A DNA stretch of 64,000 nt from Streptomyces sp. PsTaAH-137 (lineage in GTDB: Bacteria > Actinomycetota > Actinomycetes > Streptomycetales > Streptomycetaceae), in assembly GCF_003259365.1 (NCBI RefSeq), contig NZ_QLLY01000001.1, forward strand, positions 682,001 through 746,000, written 5' to 3'. The translations under genes were made by a program, and so were the position numbers. The notes below the pieces were generated by a model. That model was not told where the DNA came from and ran no database searches. It saw only the letters and a program-made list of their open reading frames with translations. This document shows, in pieces, positions 42,492 through 52,135 of the stretch (its first letter is position 1; each line of letters starts with the position of its first letter).

Positions 42492-42837
42492 GATCGGCTC
42501 CCGCCTGTCGTGCGCCGCCGTGGGGACGTCCTGCCGTGTGCGGGAACAGAGTCGGTCGGGGAGAGAGTGCGCGGCGTCCGCACGATGACCCATCAGGGGT
42601 ACGGAAAACAGGGCCGAACGGTACCCGATCGTGGGCCTCCCGGTGCATGCCGGAACGGACTCGGTATACCGACAGGCCTACCGAGACGGCCGGGCGCACA
42701 GGGCGAGCCGGTCATTCTTTCAAATTGTCGCCCCGTCCGGGCGGTTCTGTGCGGAACCGGGGTGTGGCGGTCGGATTTCTCCCTAGCGTGATCGCAGGCC
42801 CTGTCACAGCAGTCCAGTCCTGGGAGCAGCACCGCTC
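42492..42837. other. divergent control region between the two NB-ARC genes
   Basis: 346 bp. It contains the palindrome CGGTATACCG (42662-42671) and the small inverted repeat CGGTTC (42742-42747) / GAACCG (42754-42759). The second lies about 80 bp before the LuxR-type start and could be an operator or a weak hairpin. I see no small gene. Confidence 0.5.
42662..42671. promoter_or_regulatory. palindrome resembling the GntR-type operators
   Basis: CGGTATACCG is a perfect 10-bp palindrome sharing the GGTATACC core of the sites at 34789 and 35812. It may be a third site of the same regulator or a chance match. Confidence 0.35.
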
Positions 42838-45186
42838 ATGAACGAACGTGCCAGCCGTCGCACCTCCGGCGAACTCCCCGCCGACGCGACCCACTTCATC
42901 GGCCGCCGGCGCGAACTCGCCCGGCTCGCCGACGTACTCGGCCGCGCCCGGCTCGTCACCCTGACCGGGCCCGGTGGCGTCGGCAAGACGCGGACCGCCG
43001 TCCGAGCCGCCCACCGGGCCCGGCGCGACTTCCCCGACGGCGTGTACATGGTGCACCTGTCGGCGCTGACCGACCCCGAGCTGCTCGCCAACACGGTGGC
43101 CGCGGCGCTCGATCTGCCCGAGCAGGCGGCCCGGCCCGCGATCGAGATCGTCGCCGACCATCTGGAGGACAAGGCGGCCCTGCTCGTCCTCGACACCTGC
43201 GAGCACCTGGTCGACGCGTGCGCGATGCTCTGCGACACCTTGCTGCCCGCGGCGCCCCGGCTGCGGATCATGACCACCAGCAGACAGCCGCTCGACGTGG
43301 TGGGGGAGCACGTGCTGCCCGTCTCCCCGATGGAGGTGCCCGACGGCCCGCAGGAGGCCGACGCCACCGCGCCGTGCGACGCCCTGCTGCTGTTCGAGGA
43401 CCGGGCCGAGGCGGCGGTCGCCGGGTTCACCGTGAACGACGACAACCGCGCCGAGGTCCTCGCCCTGTGCCGGCGCCTGGACGGTATCCCGCTCGCCATC
43501 GAACTGGCCGTCTCCCGGCTGCGCGTGCTCTCCCTGGAGGAGATGCTCGGCCGGCTCGACGACCGGTTCCGCATCCTCACCGGCGGCCGGCGCACCTGCG
43601 TCCCGCGCCACCAGACACTGCGTACGGCGATCGCCTGGAGCCACGACCTGTCCACGGACCAGGAGCGGGTGCTGTGGGCCCGGCTGTCCGTGTTCGCGGG
43701 CGAACTGAGCCTGAGCGCGGCGGAGGAAGTCTGCTCCGACGACCGGACGCTGCCGCCCGAGGAGGTGCTCGACGCGCTCATCGGTCTCGTGGAGAAGTCC
43801 GTCGTCCTGCGGGTGGAGACCCCGGACGGCACCCGCTACAGGATGCTCGACACCATAAGGGAGTTCGGCCTGGACCAGCTGGCCGGGACGGGGGAGGCGG
43901 AGCGCACCCGCGCCCGCCATCTCGCCCACTTCCTCGGCAAGGCCCGCGACTTCGACCGGCGGTGGACGACCGACGCCCAACTGCCGCTGCTGCGCGCCCT
44001 CGTGCACGACCAGGCCAACCTGCGCGCCGCCCTGGAGTACTGCGCCTCCCCGCAGGGACCGGCCTGCGACGGCCTGGAACTGGCGACGGCCCTGTGGGGC
44101 TACTGGCACTGCACGGGCCTGCTCACCGAGGGCCGCTACTGGCTGCGCCGCGCTCTGGACGACTGCCCCGGCGACAGTCCCACCCGCGTCAAGGCCCTCT
44201 GGGTGAAGAGCTGGTTCATGGACCTCCAGGGCGAACGCGGCAACAACGAGGTGCTGCTGCGCGAGGCCGAGGAGACGGCCGCCCGGATCGGCGACCAGCT
44301 GGGCCAGGCCTGGACCCTCGCCTTCCAGGCCCACCGCCGCTATTTCGAGGGCCGGTTCGAGGGCTGCGCCGACGACTTCGACGAGGTGCGCTCGCAGCTG
44401 TCGGGTCTCGGCGACGAGCAGGGCCTGCTCATGCTCGGCTTCTACGCGGGCTTCATGCTGATCCTCGACGGCGACCTCGACAAGGGCATCGCCTGGTGCG
44501 ACGACTCCCTCTCCCGCAACGCCGAACAGCCCCAGGAGCAATGGGCCCGGAGCTGGGCCCTGTGGGTCAAGAGCGTCGGCCTGTGGCTCCAGGGCGGCAA
44601 GGAGGGCCGGGAGGCGTCCGTCGAGTGCGCCCGCGAAGGCATCCGCTGCAAGGCGGCCCTGCACGACATGATGGGCCTCGCCCACTTCCTGGAGGGGCTC
44701 GCCTGGTACGCGGCGACGCTGCGCCACTTCGAGCGGGTCGCCGTCCTCCAGGGCGCCGCCGACGCGCTGTGGCGCCGGGCCGCCAAGGAGGCGCGGTTCG
44801 CCATCCCCGTACTCCACGAACTGCACGACGTGGCGGCCCGGGAGGCCCGTGAGGCGCTGGGCGCCGACGGCTACCACGAGTCGTTCAGCGAGGGCGGGCG
44901 GCTCTCCCCGGAGGCCGCCGTGGAGGCGGCCCTGCAACAGAGCACGGCGGAGGCCCCCGCGGTACCGGCCCAGCGTCCCGGCCCCGCCGAGGGGCTCACC
45001 CCGCGGGAGCGCCAGGTCGCGGCGCTCGTCAGCGAGGGCCTGACCAACAAGGAGATCGCCGCCCAACTCGTCGTGTCCAAGCGGACGGTCGACTCCCACG
45101 TCGAGCACATCCTGACCAAGCTGGGCTTCGGCTCCCGGTCGCAGATCGCCGCGATGCACGGAGCGAGCGGCGCCGTCCGGCAGTGA
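42838..45186 (+). CDS. LuxR family regulator with NB-ARC ATPase domain
   Basis: 782 residues. ATPase: Walker A '[14 protein letters not shown]', Walker B '[14 protein letters not shown]', '[12 protein letters not shown]', and '[18 protein letters not shown]'. Then come the winged region '[25 protein letters not shown]' and about 350 residues of TPR-like helices. The C-terminal LuxR HTH is '[46 protein letters not shown]'. Proteins of this build are ATP-dependent activators, often of secondary-metabolite or stress genes. It is divergent from its shorter paralogue. The target is unknown. Confidence 0.88.
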   Translation: MNERASRRTSGELPADATHFIGRRRELARLADVLGRARLVTLTGPGGVGKTRTAVRAAHRARRDFPDGVYMVHLSALTDPELLANTVAAALDLPEQAARPAIEIVADHLEDKAALLVLDTCEHLVDACAMLCDTLLPAAPRLRIMTTSRQPLDVVGEHVLPVSPMEVPDGPQEADATAPCDALLLFEDRAEAAVAGFTVNDDNRAEVLALCRRLDGIPLAIELAVSRLRVLSLEEMLGRLDDRFRILTGGRRTCVPRHQTLRTAIAWSHDLSTDQERVLWARLSVFAGELSLSAAEEVCSDDRTLPPEEVLDALIGLVEKSVVLRVETPDGTRYRMLDTIREFGLDQLAGTGEAERTRARHLAHFLGKARDFDRRWTTDAQLPLLRALVHDQANLRAALEYCASPQGPACDGLELATALWGYWHCTGLLTEGRYWLRRALDDCPGDSPTRVKALWVKSWFMDLQGERGNNEVLLREAEETAARIGDQLGQAWTLAFQAHRRYFEGRFEGCADDFDEVRSQLSGLGDEQGLLMLGFYAGFMLILDGDLDKGIAWCDDSLSRNAEQPQEQWARSWALWVKSVGLWLQGGKEGREASVECAREGIRCKAALHDMMGLAHFLEGLAWYAATLRHFERVAVLQGAADALWRRAAKEARFAIPVLHELHDVAAREAREALGADGYHESFSEGGRLSPEAAVEAALQQSTAEAPAVPAQRPGPAEGLTPRERQVAALVSEGLTNKEIAAQLVVSKRTVDSHVEHILTKLGFGSRSQIAAMHGASGAVRQ

Positions 45187-45341
45187 TCCGCTCAGCCGGT
45201 CTACCCCCGGCCCGCATCAAGATCTACGGTGACGGAGTACCGCACGACCTGGACCGATACCCGGCCGCTGCTGTCTCCCGGTGTGTCTCCCGGGCGCGCG
45301 GTCCGCCCTTCGTCACGCCCCCGACCGATGGAGCTCTCCAG

Positions 45342-46631
45342 GTGTCCACCCCCGCCCCCGGCGTCGCCCGCGACGCCGGCACCCGCATCGCCTCCGCCGA
45401 GGTGCTCGTCTCCTCGCCCGGCCGTAACTTCGTGACGCTGCGCCTGCGCACCGAGGACGGCGTCGTCGGACTCGGCGACGCGACCGTCAACGGCCGCGAA
45501 CTGGCCGTCGCCTCCTACCTCGACGACCACGTCACCCCGCTGCTCATCGGGCGCGACGCCCACGCGATCGAGGACACCTGGCAGTACCTCTACCGGGGCG
45601 CGTACTGGCGCCGCGGTCCCGTCACCATGGCCGCGATCGCGGCGGTCGACACGGCGCTGTGGGACATCAAGGCCAAGCTGGCGGGCCTGCCCCTCTACCA
45701 GCTGCTCGGCGGCCGCAGCCGGCGCGGCTGCCTGGCCTACGGGCACGCGAGCGGCGCCGACCTCGAGGAACTGTTCGACTCGATACGCGACCACCTGGAC
45801 CAGGGCTACCGCGCCATCCGCGTGCAGAGCGGCATCCCGGGACTCGGCTCCGTCTACGGCGTCGCCTCCAGCGCCAACGCCGCGGTCGGCGAGACGGGCG
45901 CCACCTCCCGCTACGACCACGAGCCCGCCCGCCGCGCGAACCGGCCGGTGGAGGAGGAGTGGGACACCCGCGCCTACCTGCGGCACGCCCCGAAGGTGTT
46001 CGAGGCGGTCCGCGCCGAGTTCGGCCCCGAACTGCCCCTCCTGCACGACGCCCACCACCGCCTGACCCCCATCCAGGCGGCCCGGCTGGGCAAGGACCTG
46101 GAGCCCTACGACCTGTTCTGGCTGGAGGACGTCACCCCGGCGGAGAACACCACGATGCTGCGCCGCGTCCGCGAGCACACCACGACACCGCTGGCGATCG
46201 GCGAGGTCTTCAACACCATCTGGGACTACCGCGAGCTGTTCGAGGAACAGCTCATCGACTACGTACGCTCGCCCGTCACCCACGCCGGAGGCATCACCGC
46301 GCTGCGGCGGATCCTCGACTACGCGGCCGTCTACCAGATCAAGTCGGGCGTCCACGGCCCCACGGACATCTCCCCGGTCGGCCTCGCGGCCGCCCTGCAC
46401 CTGGGCGTCGCGATCCCCAACTTCGGCATCCAGGAGTACATGAAGCACTCCCGCGCCACCGACGAGGTGTTCCGGCCCGCCTACCGGTTCACCGACGGCC
46501 TGCTCACCCCGGGCGAGGAGCCGGGCCTGGGCGTCGCCTACGACGACGAGGCCGCGGCGGCCCATCCCTACGCCGCCGCCTACCTCCCGGTGAACCGGCT
46601 GAAGCTGGACGGATCCCTGCACGACTGGTGA
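45342..46631 (+). CDS. enolase-superfamily D-mannonate dehydratase-like (ManD) enzyme
   Basis: 429 residues. Enolase-superfamily capping domain and barrel with ManD-type features: '[30 protein letters not shown]', '[40 protein letters not shown]' (in two parts), '[32 protein letters not shown]' (metal Asp and Glu), and '[19 protein letters not shown]'. It would dehydrate a sugar acid such as D-mannonate or D-gluconate; many ManD-family members have low activity. It stands without other uronate genes. The GTG at 45342 (GGAG upstream) is chosen over longer frames with no similarity. Confidence 0.87.
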   Translation: MSTPAPGVARDAGTRIASAEVLVSSPGRNFVTLRLRTEDGVVGLGDATVNGRELAVASYLDDHVTPLLIGRDAHAIEDTWQYLYRGAYWRRGPVTMAAIAAVDTALWDIKAKLAGLPLYQLLGGRSRRGCLAYGHASGADLEELFDSIRDHLDQGYRAIRVQSGIPGLGSVYGVASSANAAVGETGATSRYDHEPARRANRPVEEEWDTRAYLRHAPKVFEAVRAEFGPELPLLHDAHHRLTPIQAARLGKDLEPYDLFWLEDVTPAENTTMLRRVREHTTTPLAIGEVFNTIWDYRELFEEQLIDYVRSPVTHAGGITALRRILDYAAVYQIKSGVHGPTDISPVGLAAALHLGVAIPNFGIQEYMKHSRATDEVFRPAYRFTDGLLTPGEEPGLGVAYDDEAAAAHPYAAAYLPVNRLKLDGSLHDW

Positions 46632-46719
46632 TCGCGGCCAGGCGTGGCCCGGGGGAGCACGGGCAGGCGGGAGGGGTCAGGCGCACCACCACCCATCCGA
46701 CCCCAGGAGGAGCCTCGTC

Positions 46720-47139
46720 ATGAGCGCCTTCGACATGACCGCCGCGGGACGTACGACCTGTTCGCAGGCGCGGGCGGAGACCAGCGCCGCGGTCCGGCCG
46801 CTGTGCGCGGCGGTTCCGTGGCGGCTGGCGCGCCGGCTGTCCGAGGACGCGATGCTGGTCGCCGACGAACTGGTCTCCAACGCGCTGCGGCACGGGGACG
46901 GCATGACCCGCTTCAGCGCCTGTGTCCACGACCGCGCGCTGGTGATCCGGGTCCGTGACCGCAGCGACCGGCTCCCGGGCGACCAGCCCCACGACCCGAC
47001 GCGGCCCGGCGGTTTCGGCTGGCTGATGATCCAGCACCTGTCCCAACGGGTCAGCATCGACCGGCACGACGACGGCAAGACCATCACCGCGGTGCTGGCC
47101 GGGGTACGGCCGCACGAAGGATCGCCCGCCAGGAGTTGA
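46720..47139 (+). CDS. HATPase_c_2 anti-sigma-type ATP-binding protein
   Basis: 139 residues with the GHKL fold of RsbW-like proteins. The N box is 'MLVADELVSNALRHG', the G1 region 'LVIRVRDRSDRLPGD' and the G2 region 'GGFGWLMIQHLSQRVSID'. Streptomyces have dozens of these; many phosphorylate anti-anti-sigma factors or bind sigma factors. No sigma or anti-anti-sigma gene is next to it, though two SpoIIE-type phosphatases occur 8-12 kb away. Confidence 0.85.
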   Translation: MSAFDMTAAGRTTCSQARAETSAAVRPLCAAVPWRLARRLSEDAMLVADELVSNALRHGDGMTRFSACVHDRALVIRVRDRSDRLPGDQPHDPTRPGGFGWLMIQHLSQRVSIDRHDDGKTITAVLAGVRPHEGSPARS

Positions 47140-47166
47140 GCGGGTATCCGGGGGCAATCGGGTGAC

Positions 47167-48009
47167 ATGTCAACTGGATCGGTCACTTCACATGGTGTCG
47201 GGCACGCCCGGCGCGCGGCGAACAGCAAAACGGTCGCGATGGCGGCCCGCGCGGGCTTCGTCGCCCGTGGGGTCATCTACGTACTCATCGGCGTGCTGGC
47301 CCTGCGCATCGCCTTCGCCGACGGCGGCGGAAAGCAGGCCGACCGCGGCGGGGCCATCGCGGAGATAGCGGACAAGCCGTTCGGCGTGGTCCTGCTGTGG
47401 GTGCTCGGCATCGCCCTGGCCGGCATGGCCCTGTGGCGGCTGTCCGAGGCGCTGTTCGGGCAGGCGGGCCCCGACGGCGACAAGCCCGGCAAGCGGGCGA
47501 TCGCCGCGGGACGCTTCGTCTTCTACGGGTTCGTCTCCTACTCCGTGCTCTCCTTCGCCGCCGGGGACAAGTCCAGCGGCAGCGGAAGCTCCGACAAGAG
47601 CTCCAAGGACATCACCGCGAAGGCGCTCGACTGGCCGGGCGGCCAGTGGATCGTGGGTGCCGCCGGTGTGGCCGTAGCCGTCGCCGGTGTCTGGATCGCC
47701 GTGCGAGCCATCATGCGCAAGTACCACAAGCACCTGAAGATGTCCGAGATGTCTGACAAGACCCGCAAGGGCGTCGACATCTTCGGCGTGTTCGGCGGCG
47801 CGTCCCGCGGCACCGTCTTCGCCGCCGCGGGCGGCTTCGCCATCGCCGCGGCGGTCCAGCACAAGCCGGGGAAGGCCAAGGGCATGGACGACACCCTGCG
47901 CTCCTTCACCGACACCCCGGCCGGCCCGTGGCTGCTCGTGCTGATCTCCGTCGGCCTCGCCGCCTTCGGGATCTTCTCCTGGGCGAACGCCCGCTGGCGC
48001 AAGGTCTGA
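47167..48009 (+). CDS. DUF1206 membrane protein
   Basis: 280 residues with three repeats of a two-helix unit, six membrane helices in all ('AARAGFVARGVIYVLIGVLALRIAF', 'GVVLLWVLGIALAGMALWRLSEALFG', 'AAGRFVFYGFVSYSVLSFAAG', and so on). Each repeat has a conserved 'R.GF.ARG..Y...G' type motif. Function is unknown; the family is common in Actinobacteria and is often called a stress or membrane-integrity protein. A Ser/Lys-rich loop occurs near residues 125-140. It is convergent with the GH93-like gene. Confidence 0.85.
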   Translation: MSTGSVTSHGVGHARRAANSKTVAMAARAGFVARGVIYVLIGVLALRIAFADGGGKQADRGGAIAEIADKPFGVVLLWVLGIALAGMALWRLSEALFGQAGPDGDKPGKRAIAAGRFVFYGFVSYSVLSFAAGDKSSGSGSSDKSSKDITAKALDWPGGQWIVGAAGVAVAVAGVWIAVRAIMRKYHKHLKMSEMSDKTRKGVDIFGVFGGASRGTVFAAAGGFAIAAAVQHKPGKAKGMDDTLRSFTDTPAGPWLLVLISVGLAAFGIFSWANARWRKV

Positions 48010-48034
48010 GCGGGGACGAGGCCGGTGCCGGGCG

Positions 48035-49246
48035 TCAGTTCGGCACGGTGGCCGACGCGAAGTACGGCTTGCACACGGTCCCGTCGTAGTCGGTGGCGAT
48101 CTCCAGGAGGTTGCCACCGTCCGCCGAAGGCAGCAGCGCCGAGCTGTAGTTGGGGCAGTAGTCGACGGTCGTGGACGTCACCGACACGGGGGCCTGGATC
48201 TCCCGCCACGTCCCGGAGCCGCCCGCGTCGTTGACCCAGACGGTGCTCCCGCTGCCGCCCGCGCGGGAGCCGTCCGCGTTGTACATCACCTGTCCGACGA
48301 GGAAGAGCCGGCCGCTCGCACTGCCCGCCAGCGGGGACCAGCCGACGGTCGGCGCGTGCTTGAAGTACTTGCCGTCCTGGGTCTCCGGGCGGTAGCCGAG
48401 GTGGGCGGGATCGCCCCAGTTCCAGCCGTCGGACGAGGTGCGGTAGTGCACGACGCACACGTACTGTCCGCTCGCCGCGCAGATCTCGTACGACATGAAG
48501 TACGAGCCGTCGCCGAGCCGCCGCACCACGGCCATGCCGGGCCGGTCCGAGGCCAGTGTGCTCGCGACGGTGTCGTGGTGGCCGGTCCAGGCGACACCGT
48601 CGGAGGTGCGGGCCGCCACCAGTTTCTGGCTGTGCACGCCGTCGGTCTCGTCGGAGTAGTGGCACACGAGGTTGCCGTCGGCGTCGACGGAGAACTCCGG
48701 CTCCCACAAACCCTTGTCGTTCGCGGCCGTGGCCACCGTGGACAGATAACTCCAGGTGCGGCCGATGTTGTCGCTGCGGAAGACCCTGATCGCCATCCGG
48801 CGCCCGGCCTCGTCCTGGCCGACCGACGACGCCCAGAGCAGCGTGCCCGCCGGGAGCGAGCCGACGGCGCGCGGCAGTTCGAAGAGGGTGGAGCAGCACA
48901 GGCCCTGACCGCCGGCCGCCTCCGGGTCGCCGACCGTGCCGACCTGGGTGAAGGTCTTCCCGCCGTCGGTGCTCTCGTGGATCGCGCCGAGACCGTCGTT
49001 GCCGGAGAACGTGACGACGGACGCGAGCACCCGCCCGTTCGCCGCGCCGCTGTGTTCCAGGCGCACGGCCCGCGGGTACAGGCCGGTCCCGTCGCGCAGC
49101 AGAGTGCCGGTCGCGGCGTGCGCCGTCGTCGGCGGCGCGACCAGGGCGACCAGCAGGCCGAGCAGGAGCGCGACAAGCAGCGACGGACCGGCCGTCGCCG
49201 GCCGGTCCGTCGCTGAGCGGGTCAAGATGCGTGGCCGGAACGTCAT
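48035..49246 (-). CDS. secreted sialidase-fold hydrolase, GH93-like exo-arabinanase candidate
   Basis: 403 residues. A signal peptide runs to about Ala45 ('VAPPTTAHAA'). A six-bladed propeller with Asp-box-like turns follows ('STDGGKTFTQV', 'SDNIGRTWSYL'). It is easily called a sialidase, but the sialidase Arg triad is not evident. The motifs 'GLWEPEF' (Glu182) and 'RPGMAVVRRLGDGSYFMSYEIC' (Glu254, read in two parts) look like GH93. The 72-residue gap between these Glu equals that between Glu170 and Glu242 of the fungal arabinanase Arb93A, as I recall it. A LacI-type operator of the 17-24 kb regulon lies 86 bp upstream. Confidence 0.72.
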   Translation of the reverse strand: MTFRPRILTRSATDRPATAGPSLLVALLLGLLVALVAPPTTAHAATGTLLRDGTGLYPRAVRLEHSGAANGRVLASVVTFSGNDGLGAIHESTDGGKTFTQVGTVGDPEAAGGQGLCCSTLFELPRAVGSLPAGTLLWASSVGQDEAGRRMAIRVFRSDNIGRTWSYLSTVATAANDKGLWEPEFSVDADGNLVCHYSDETDGVHSQKLVAARTSDGVAWTGHHDTVASTLASDRPGMAVVRRLGDGSYFMSYEICAASGQYVCVVHYRTSSDGWNWGDPAHLGYRPETQDGKYFKHAPTVGWSPLAGSASGRLFLVGQVMYNADGSRAGGSGSTVWVNDAGGSGTWREIQAPVSVTSTTVDYCPNYSSALLPSADGGNLLEIATDYDGTVCKPYFASATVPN

Positions 49247-49331
49247 CGGGCCTCCTGCGAGCCGTGGGGGAGGGGCGCATGGCGCGGTGGGGGTGCGGGG
49301 TACGAACGAGACCCGTGGGACACGAGCCGGT

Positions 49332-49344
49332 TTACATCGTTGTA
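49332..49344. promoter_or_regulatory. remote LacI-type operator before the GH93-like gene
   Basis: TTACATCGTTGTA matches the operator at 24342 over 13 bases. It lies 86 bp upstream of the GH93-like start, 25 kb from the LacI-type gene, and links the two loci. Confidence 0.75.
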
Positions 49345-49386
49345 CTCAGCCGCTGAGGCGCCGTCAAGAGGCCCTGGAGTCCCCGC

Positions 49387-50598
49387 TCACAGGAAGTGCT
49401 GGATGGTCCTGGTCGCCTTCTCCGCGGCCCGGAAGGCCAGCGGCCGGTCGGCCCAGCGTTCGGCCCGTACGCGATTGCTGTGCGAGACGTCCTGTTCGTA
49501 GTCGGCGTCGAGGGCCGCGGTGAAGGTCTCGTCGAGGACGGCGAGCATGACTTCCTCGTCGTGGTCCAGCGAGCGCCGGTTGAGGTTCGTGGAGCCCACC
49601 AGCGACGCGATCCCGTCGACCGTGACGACCTTGCAGTGCAGCATGGTCCGCTGGTACTCGCGCACGACCACTCCGCACTCCAGGAGCCGGGCGTAGTGGT
49701 GGCGGCCGGCGATCCGGCTCACCTGCTTGTCCGTGTGCGGTCCCGGCACGAGCAGTTCGACCTCGACGCCTCGCCGGGCCGCCGCGCAGAGCAGGTCGAC
49801 GAAGTAGACGTCCGGCGAGAAGTAGGCGGTGGCCAGACGCAGCCGGGTCTGCGCGGACTCGATCACCACGCGCAGCAGGGTCTGCATGTCCTGCCAGCCG
49901 ATGCTGGCCGAGCCGCGCACGACCTGGACGATGGCGTCGCCCTGCGGCTCGTGGTCGACGAAGCGGTCGCGCTCGTCGAAGAGTTCGTCGTGGCACTCGG
50001 CCCAGTTCTGGGCGAAGGCCGCGCAGATCCCGTCGACGGCGGGCCCGCTGACCCGCACATGGGTGTCGCGCCACTCGCTCGGGTCGCGTGCGTCGCCGCA
50101 CCACTCCTCGGCGATGCCGACGCCGCCGGTGAACGCCGTCGTCTCGTCGACGACCAGCACCTTGCGGTGGCAGCGGTGGTTCTGCTTGAAGGGGGAGAGG
50201 TGCAACGGCTTGCGGAACCAGGCGACCTCGACCCCGGCCTCGTCCATGAGGGAGAGCAGGTCGCCCTCGATGGTCCGGCTGCCGAAGCCGTCGAGCAGCA
50301 GCCGGACACGGACTCCGGCGCGGGCGCGGTCGGCGAGGGCGTGCGCGAACTCGCGGGCTATGTCGCCGCGCCAGTAGACGAAGGTCATCATGTCGATGGT
50401 GTGCTCGGCGCCGCGTACGGACTCCAGCATGGCGGGGAAGATCTCGTCGCCGTTGCGCAGCGGCGTCAGCGCGTTGCCCTCGGTGGCGGCGATGCCGATG
50501 AGGCGCTCCAGGCGGCGCCGCAGCCGCTGACGGGCGTCGTGCGGATGCTCGTCGGCGGCTGCGGCGGGGCTCGTGGGAGCCGTGGCGTTCACGGTCAC
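49387..50598 (-). CDS. phospholipase D family / cardiolipin synthase-like protein
   Basis: 403 residues with two HKD motifs: 'HRCHRKVLVVDETTAFTGG' and 'MLHCKVVTVDGIASLVGSTN', each with His-x-Lys-x4-Asp. Bacterial enzymes of this type join or hydrolyse phospholipids. There are no N-terminal membrane helices, unlike ClsA, so it is closer to ClsB/ClsC-like proteins. I start at the GTG at 50598 (GGAG upstream); the GTG at 50640 is an alternative. It has no operon partners. Confidence 0.86.
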   Translation of the reverse strand: MTVNATAPTSPAAAADEHPHDARQRLRRRLERLIGIAATEGNALTPLRNGDEIFPAMLESVRGAEHTIDMMTFVYWRGDIAREFAHALADRARAGVRVRLLLDGFGSRTIEGDLLSLMDEAGVEVAWFRKPLHLSPFKQNHRCHRKVLVVDETTAFTGGVGIAEEWCGDARDPSEWRDTHVRVSGPAVDGICAAFAQNWAECHDELFDERDRFVDHEPQGDAIVQVVRGSASIGWQDMQTLLRVVIESAQTRLRLATAYFSPDVYFVDLLCAAARRGVEVELLVPGPHTDKQVSRIAGRHHYARLLECGVVVREYQRTMLHCKVVTVDGIASLVGSTNLNRRSLDHDEEVMLAVLDETFTAALDADYEQDVSHSNRVRAERWADRPLAFRAAEKATRTIQHFL

Positions 50599-50734
50599 GG
50601 GATGCTCCGGGGGTGTCGGGGACAGTGGCAGGACATCCACTGCCCCGTCACGAACCCTTCACGCCGTCTTCCGGTGACCGATTGCTGGTCAGGGACGTGT
50701 CATGGCTCTCACTGCCCGAACCGTCCGCAGCAGG

Positions 50735-51484
50735 TCAGCAGCTGAGGTTGCCGCCCGGCTCGACCCCCAGGATCTGGGTGAACTTCTCGTAGCTGTCGAT
50801 GCGGCTCTGGACCTGGGCGGGGTTGCCGCCGTCGCACTCGATGCTGCCGTTGATGCTGCGGATGGTCTCGCCGAACCCTGCGCCGTTCACTATGGCGTTG
50901 TGCGGGGTCATCGTCCCCGGCCCGGTCTGCGTGTTCCAGTACCAGAGCCCGGTCTTCCAGGCGACGGCCGAGTCGTTCTGGACCAGGTCGGGGTTGTTGA
51001 GCAGGTCGATGCCGAGGGCGTCGCCCGCCGCCTTGTAGTTGAAGTTCCAGCTGAGCTGGATCGGGCCGCGCCCGTAGTACTTGTCGGTGCCCGCCGGGCA
51101 GCCGTAGGACTGCGAAGTGTCGCAGTAGTGCGGGTAGTTGGCGGTGTTCTGCTCGACGACGTAGACCAGGCCGCCGGTCTCGTGGCTGACGTTGGCGAGG
51201 AAGGCGGCGGCCTCCTGCTTGCGGACGGTGTCGCTGCCGGTTCCGCTGAACCCCGGGTACGCGTCGAGCGCGGCGGTCAGCCCGGAGTAGGTGTAGAAGG
51301 AGTTCCGGCCCGGGAACATCTGGTCGAACTGGGCCTCGCTGACGACGAACTCCGCCTGCGTGGAGGACTCCCGGGCGGGCTGGTCGGCCGGCTTCTCGGC
51401 GAAGGCCGGGGCGGTCAGGGTCAGCGCGGTGAGGGTCGCGGCCGAACCGGCCGCGGTCAGCAGGGCGAGGATGCGATGGCGCAT
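50735..51484 (-). CDS. secreted GH19 chitinase
   Basis: 249 residues. Signal peptide to about Ala29 ('LTLTAPAFA'), then only a GH19 catalytic domain with no chitin-binding module. The acid Glu102 lies in 'NVSHETGG', the second Glu111 in 'VVEQNTA', and 'YYGRGPIQLSWNFNYKAAGDAL' is the classical GH19 block. It cleaves chitin with inversion. It lies 132 bp downstream of the LPMO gene on the same strand and is probably co-transcribed. The ATG at 51484 has a GGGAG site. Confidence 0.93.
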   Translation of the reverse strand: MRHRILALLTAAGSAATLTALTLTAPAFAEKPADQPARESSTQAEFVVSEAQFDQMFPGRNSFYTYSGLTAALDAYPGFSGTGSDTVRKQEAAAFLANVSHETGGLVYVVEQNTANYPHYCDTSQSYGCPAGTDKYYGRGPIQLSWNFNYKAAGDALGIDLLNNPDLVQNDSAVAWKTGLWYWNTQTGPGTMTPHNAIVNGAGFGETIRSINGSIECDGGNPAQVQSRIDSYEKFTQILGVEPGGNLSC

Positions 51485-51530
51485 GCGTGCGCTCCCAAAG
51501 AGGAAAGGTGTGGGGGGTGGGCGTGCGAAG

Positions 51531-51600
51531 CCGTGGTGCCGGGGGTCCGTGACGTGCCCGGTCGGGGCGTGCCGTGGGGGGAGGGCCCGCGGCACCACGG
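51531..51600 (-). repeat. long-range inverted repeat between LPMO and GH19 genes
   Basis: CCGTGGTGCC (51531-51540) and GGCACCACGG (51591-51600) are perfect 10-bp arms enclosing 50 G-rich bases. In the LPMO transcript they would form a stem between the two genes, which could slow transcription or protect an mRNA end. Confidence 0.55.
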
Positions 51601-51616
51601 AGGCGGGGGAGTGGGG

Positions 51617-52135
51617 TCAGCCGCCGACGTTCACGTCGATGCAGGCGTAGAACGCGTTGGTGGTGTCGGCGATGTTCCAGACGGCCAGCACCTTCTGATG
51701 CCCCGTCAGTGAGCCGAAGTCGACCTGGTGGGTGACGGTCGCGCCCGGCTTGGCACCGTTGTCATTGAACTCGGCGATCTCCTGGCCGCCGACGAAGTAC
51801 TGCCAGGTGCTCGTCGCGTGCTGTGCGGTGAGCTTCCACTCGAACGTCGTGCTGCTCTGCACCGGTGTGGCGACCCAGCCCTTGGAGTCGTCGTCGAGCT
51901 CCGCGAAGCGGCTGTTGCCGCCGCTGCAACTGGTCAGGCCCTTGGGCCCTTCCACGCTCTGCGGCTCGTAGGTGATGTCACCGCAGGACACCGTGCCGGC
52001 CGCGCACTGCGCCTGGCGGCTGGGCGGTGAGGAGATGTAGCCGTGGGCGCTGGCCGAGCCGGCGGGAAGGCTGAGGGCCAGGACCGGGGCGAGAGCCGCG
52101 CCGATGAGGGCGGCCGTCTTCTTGCGGGCGTGCAT
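51617..52135 (-). CDS. chitin-active lytic polysaccharide monooxygenase (AA10)
   Basis: 172 residues. The signal peptide ends 'GSASA', so the mature protein begins at His31 ('HGYISSPPSR'). The second copper His is His106 in 'TAQHATSTW', and the axial position is in 'NAFYACIDVNVGG'. This is a single-domain AA10 LPMO that cleaves crystalline chitin oxidatively. It is first in a left-pointing unit with the GH19 chitinase, behind a DasR-type operator. Confidence 0.94.
   Translation of the reverse strand: MHARKKTAALIGAALAPVLALSLPAGSASAHGYISSPPSRQAQCAAGTVSCGDITYEPQSVEGPKGLTSCSGGNSRFAELDDDSKGWVATPVQSSTTFEWKLTAQHATSTWQYFVGGQEIAEFNDNGAKPGATVTHQVDFGSLTGHQKVLAVWNIADTTNAFYACIDVNVGG

Noticed and set aside
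47101..47166. GGGTAT (47142) as a sigma-B promoter of the DUF1206 gene
   Set aside because: The nearest upstream GNNT (GGAT at 47119) is 19 nt away, outside the 14-16 nt range.
48035..49246. Calling the propeller protein a sialidase
   Set aside because: Asp-box-like turns are shared by several sialidase-fold families. The Arg triad is not evident, whereas the Glu spacing, GLWEPEF, RPGM and MSYE motifs and the LacI operator fit GH93 better.
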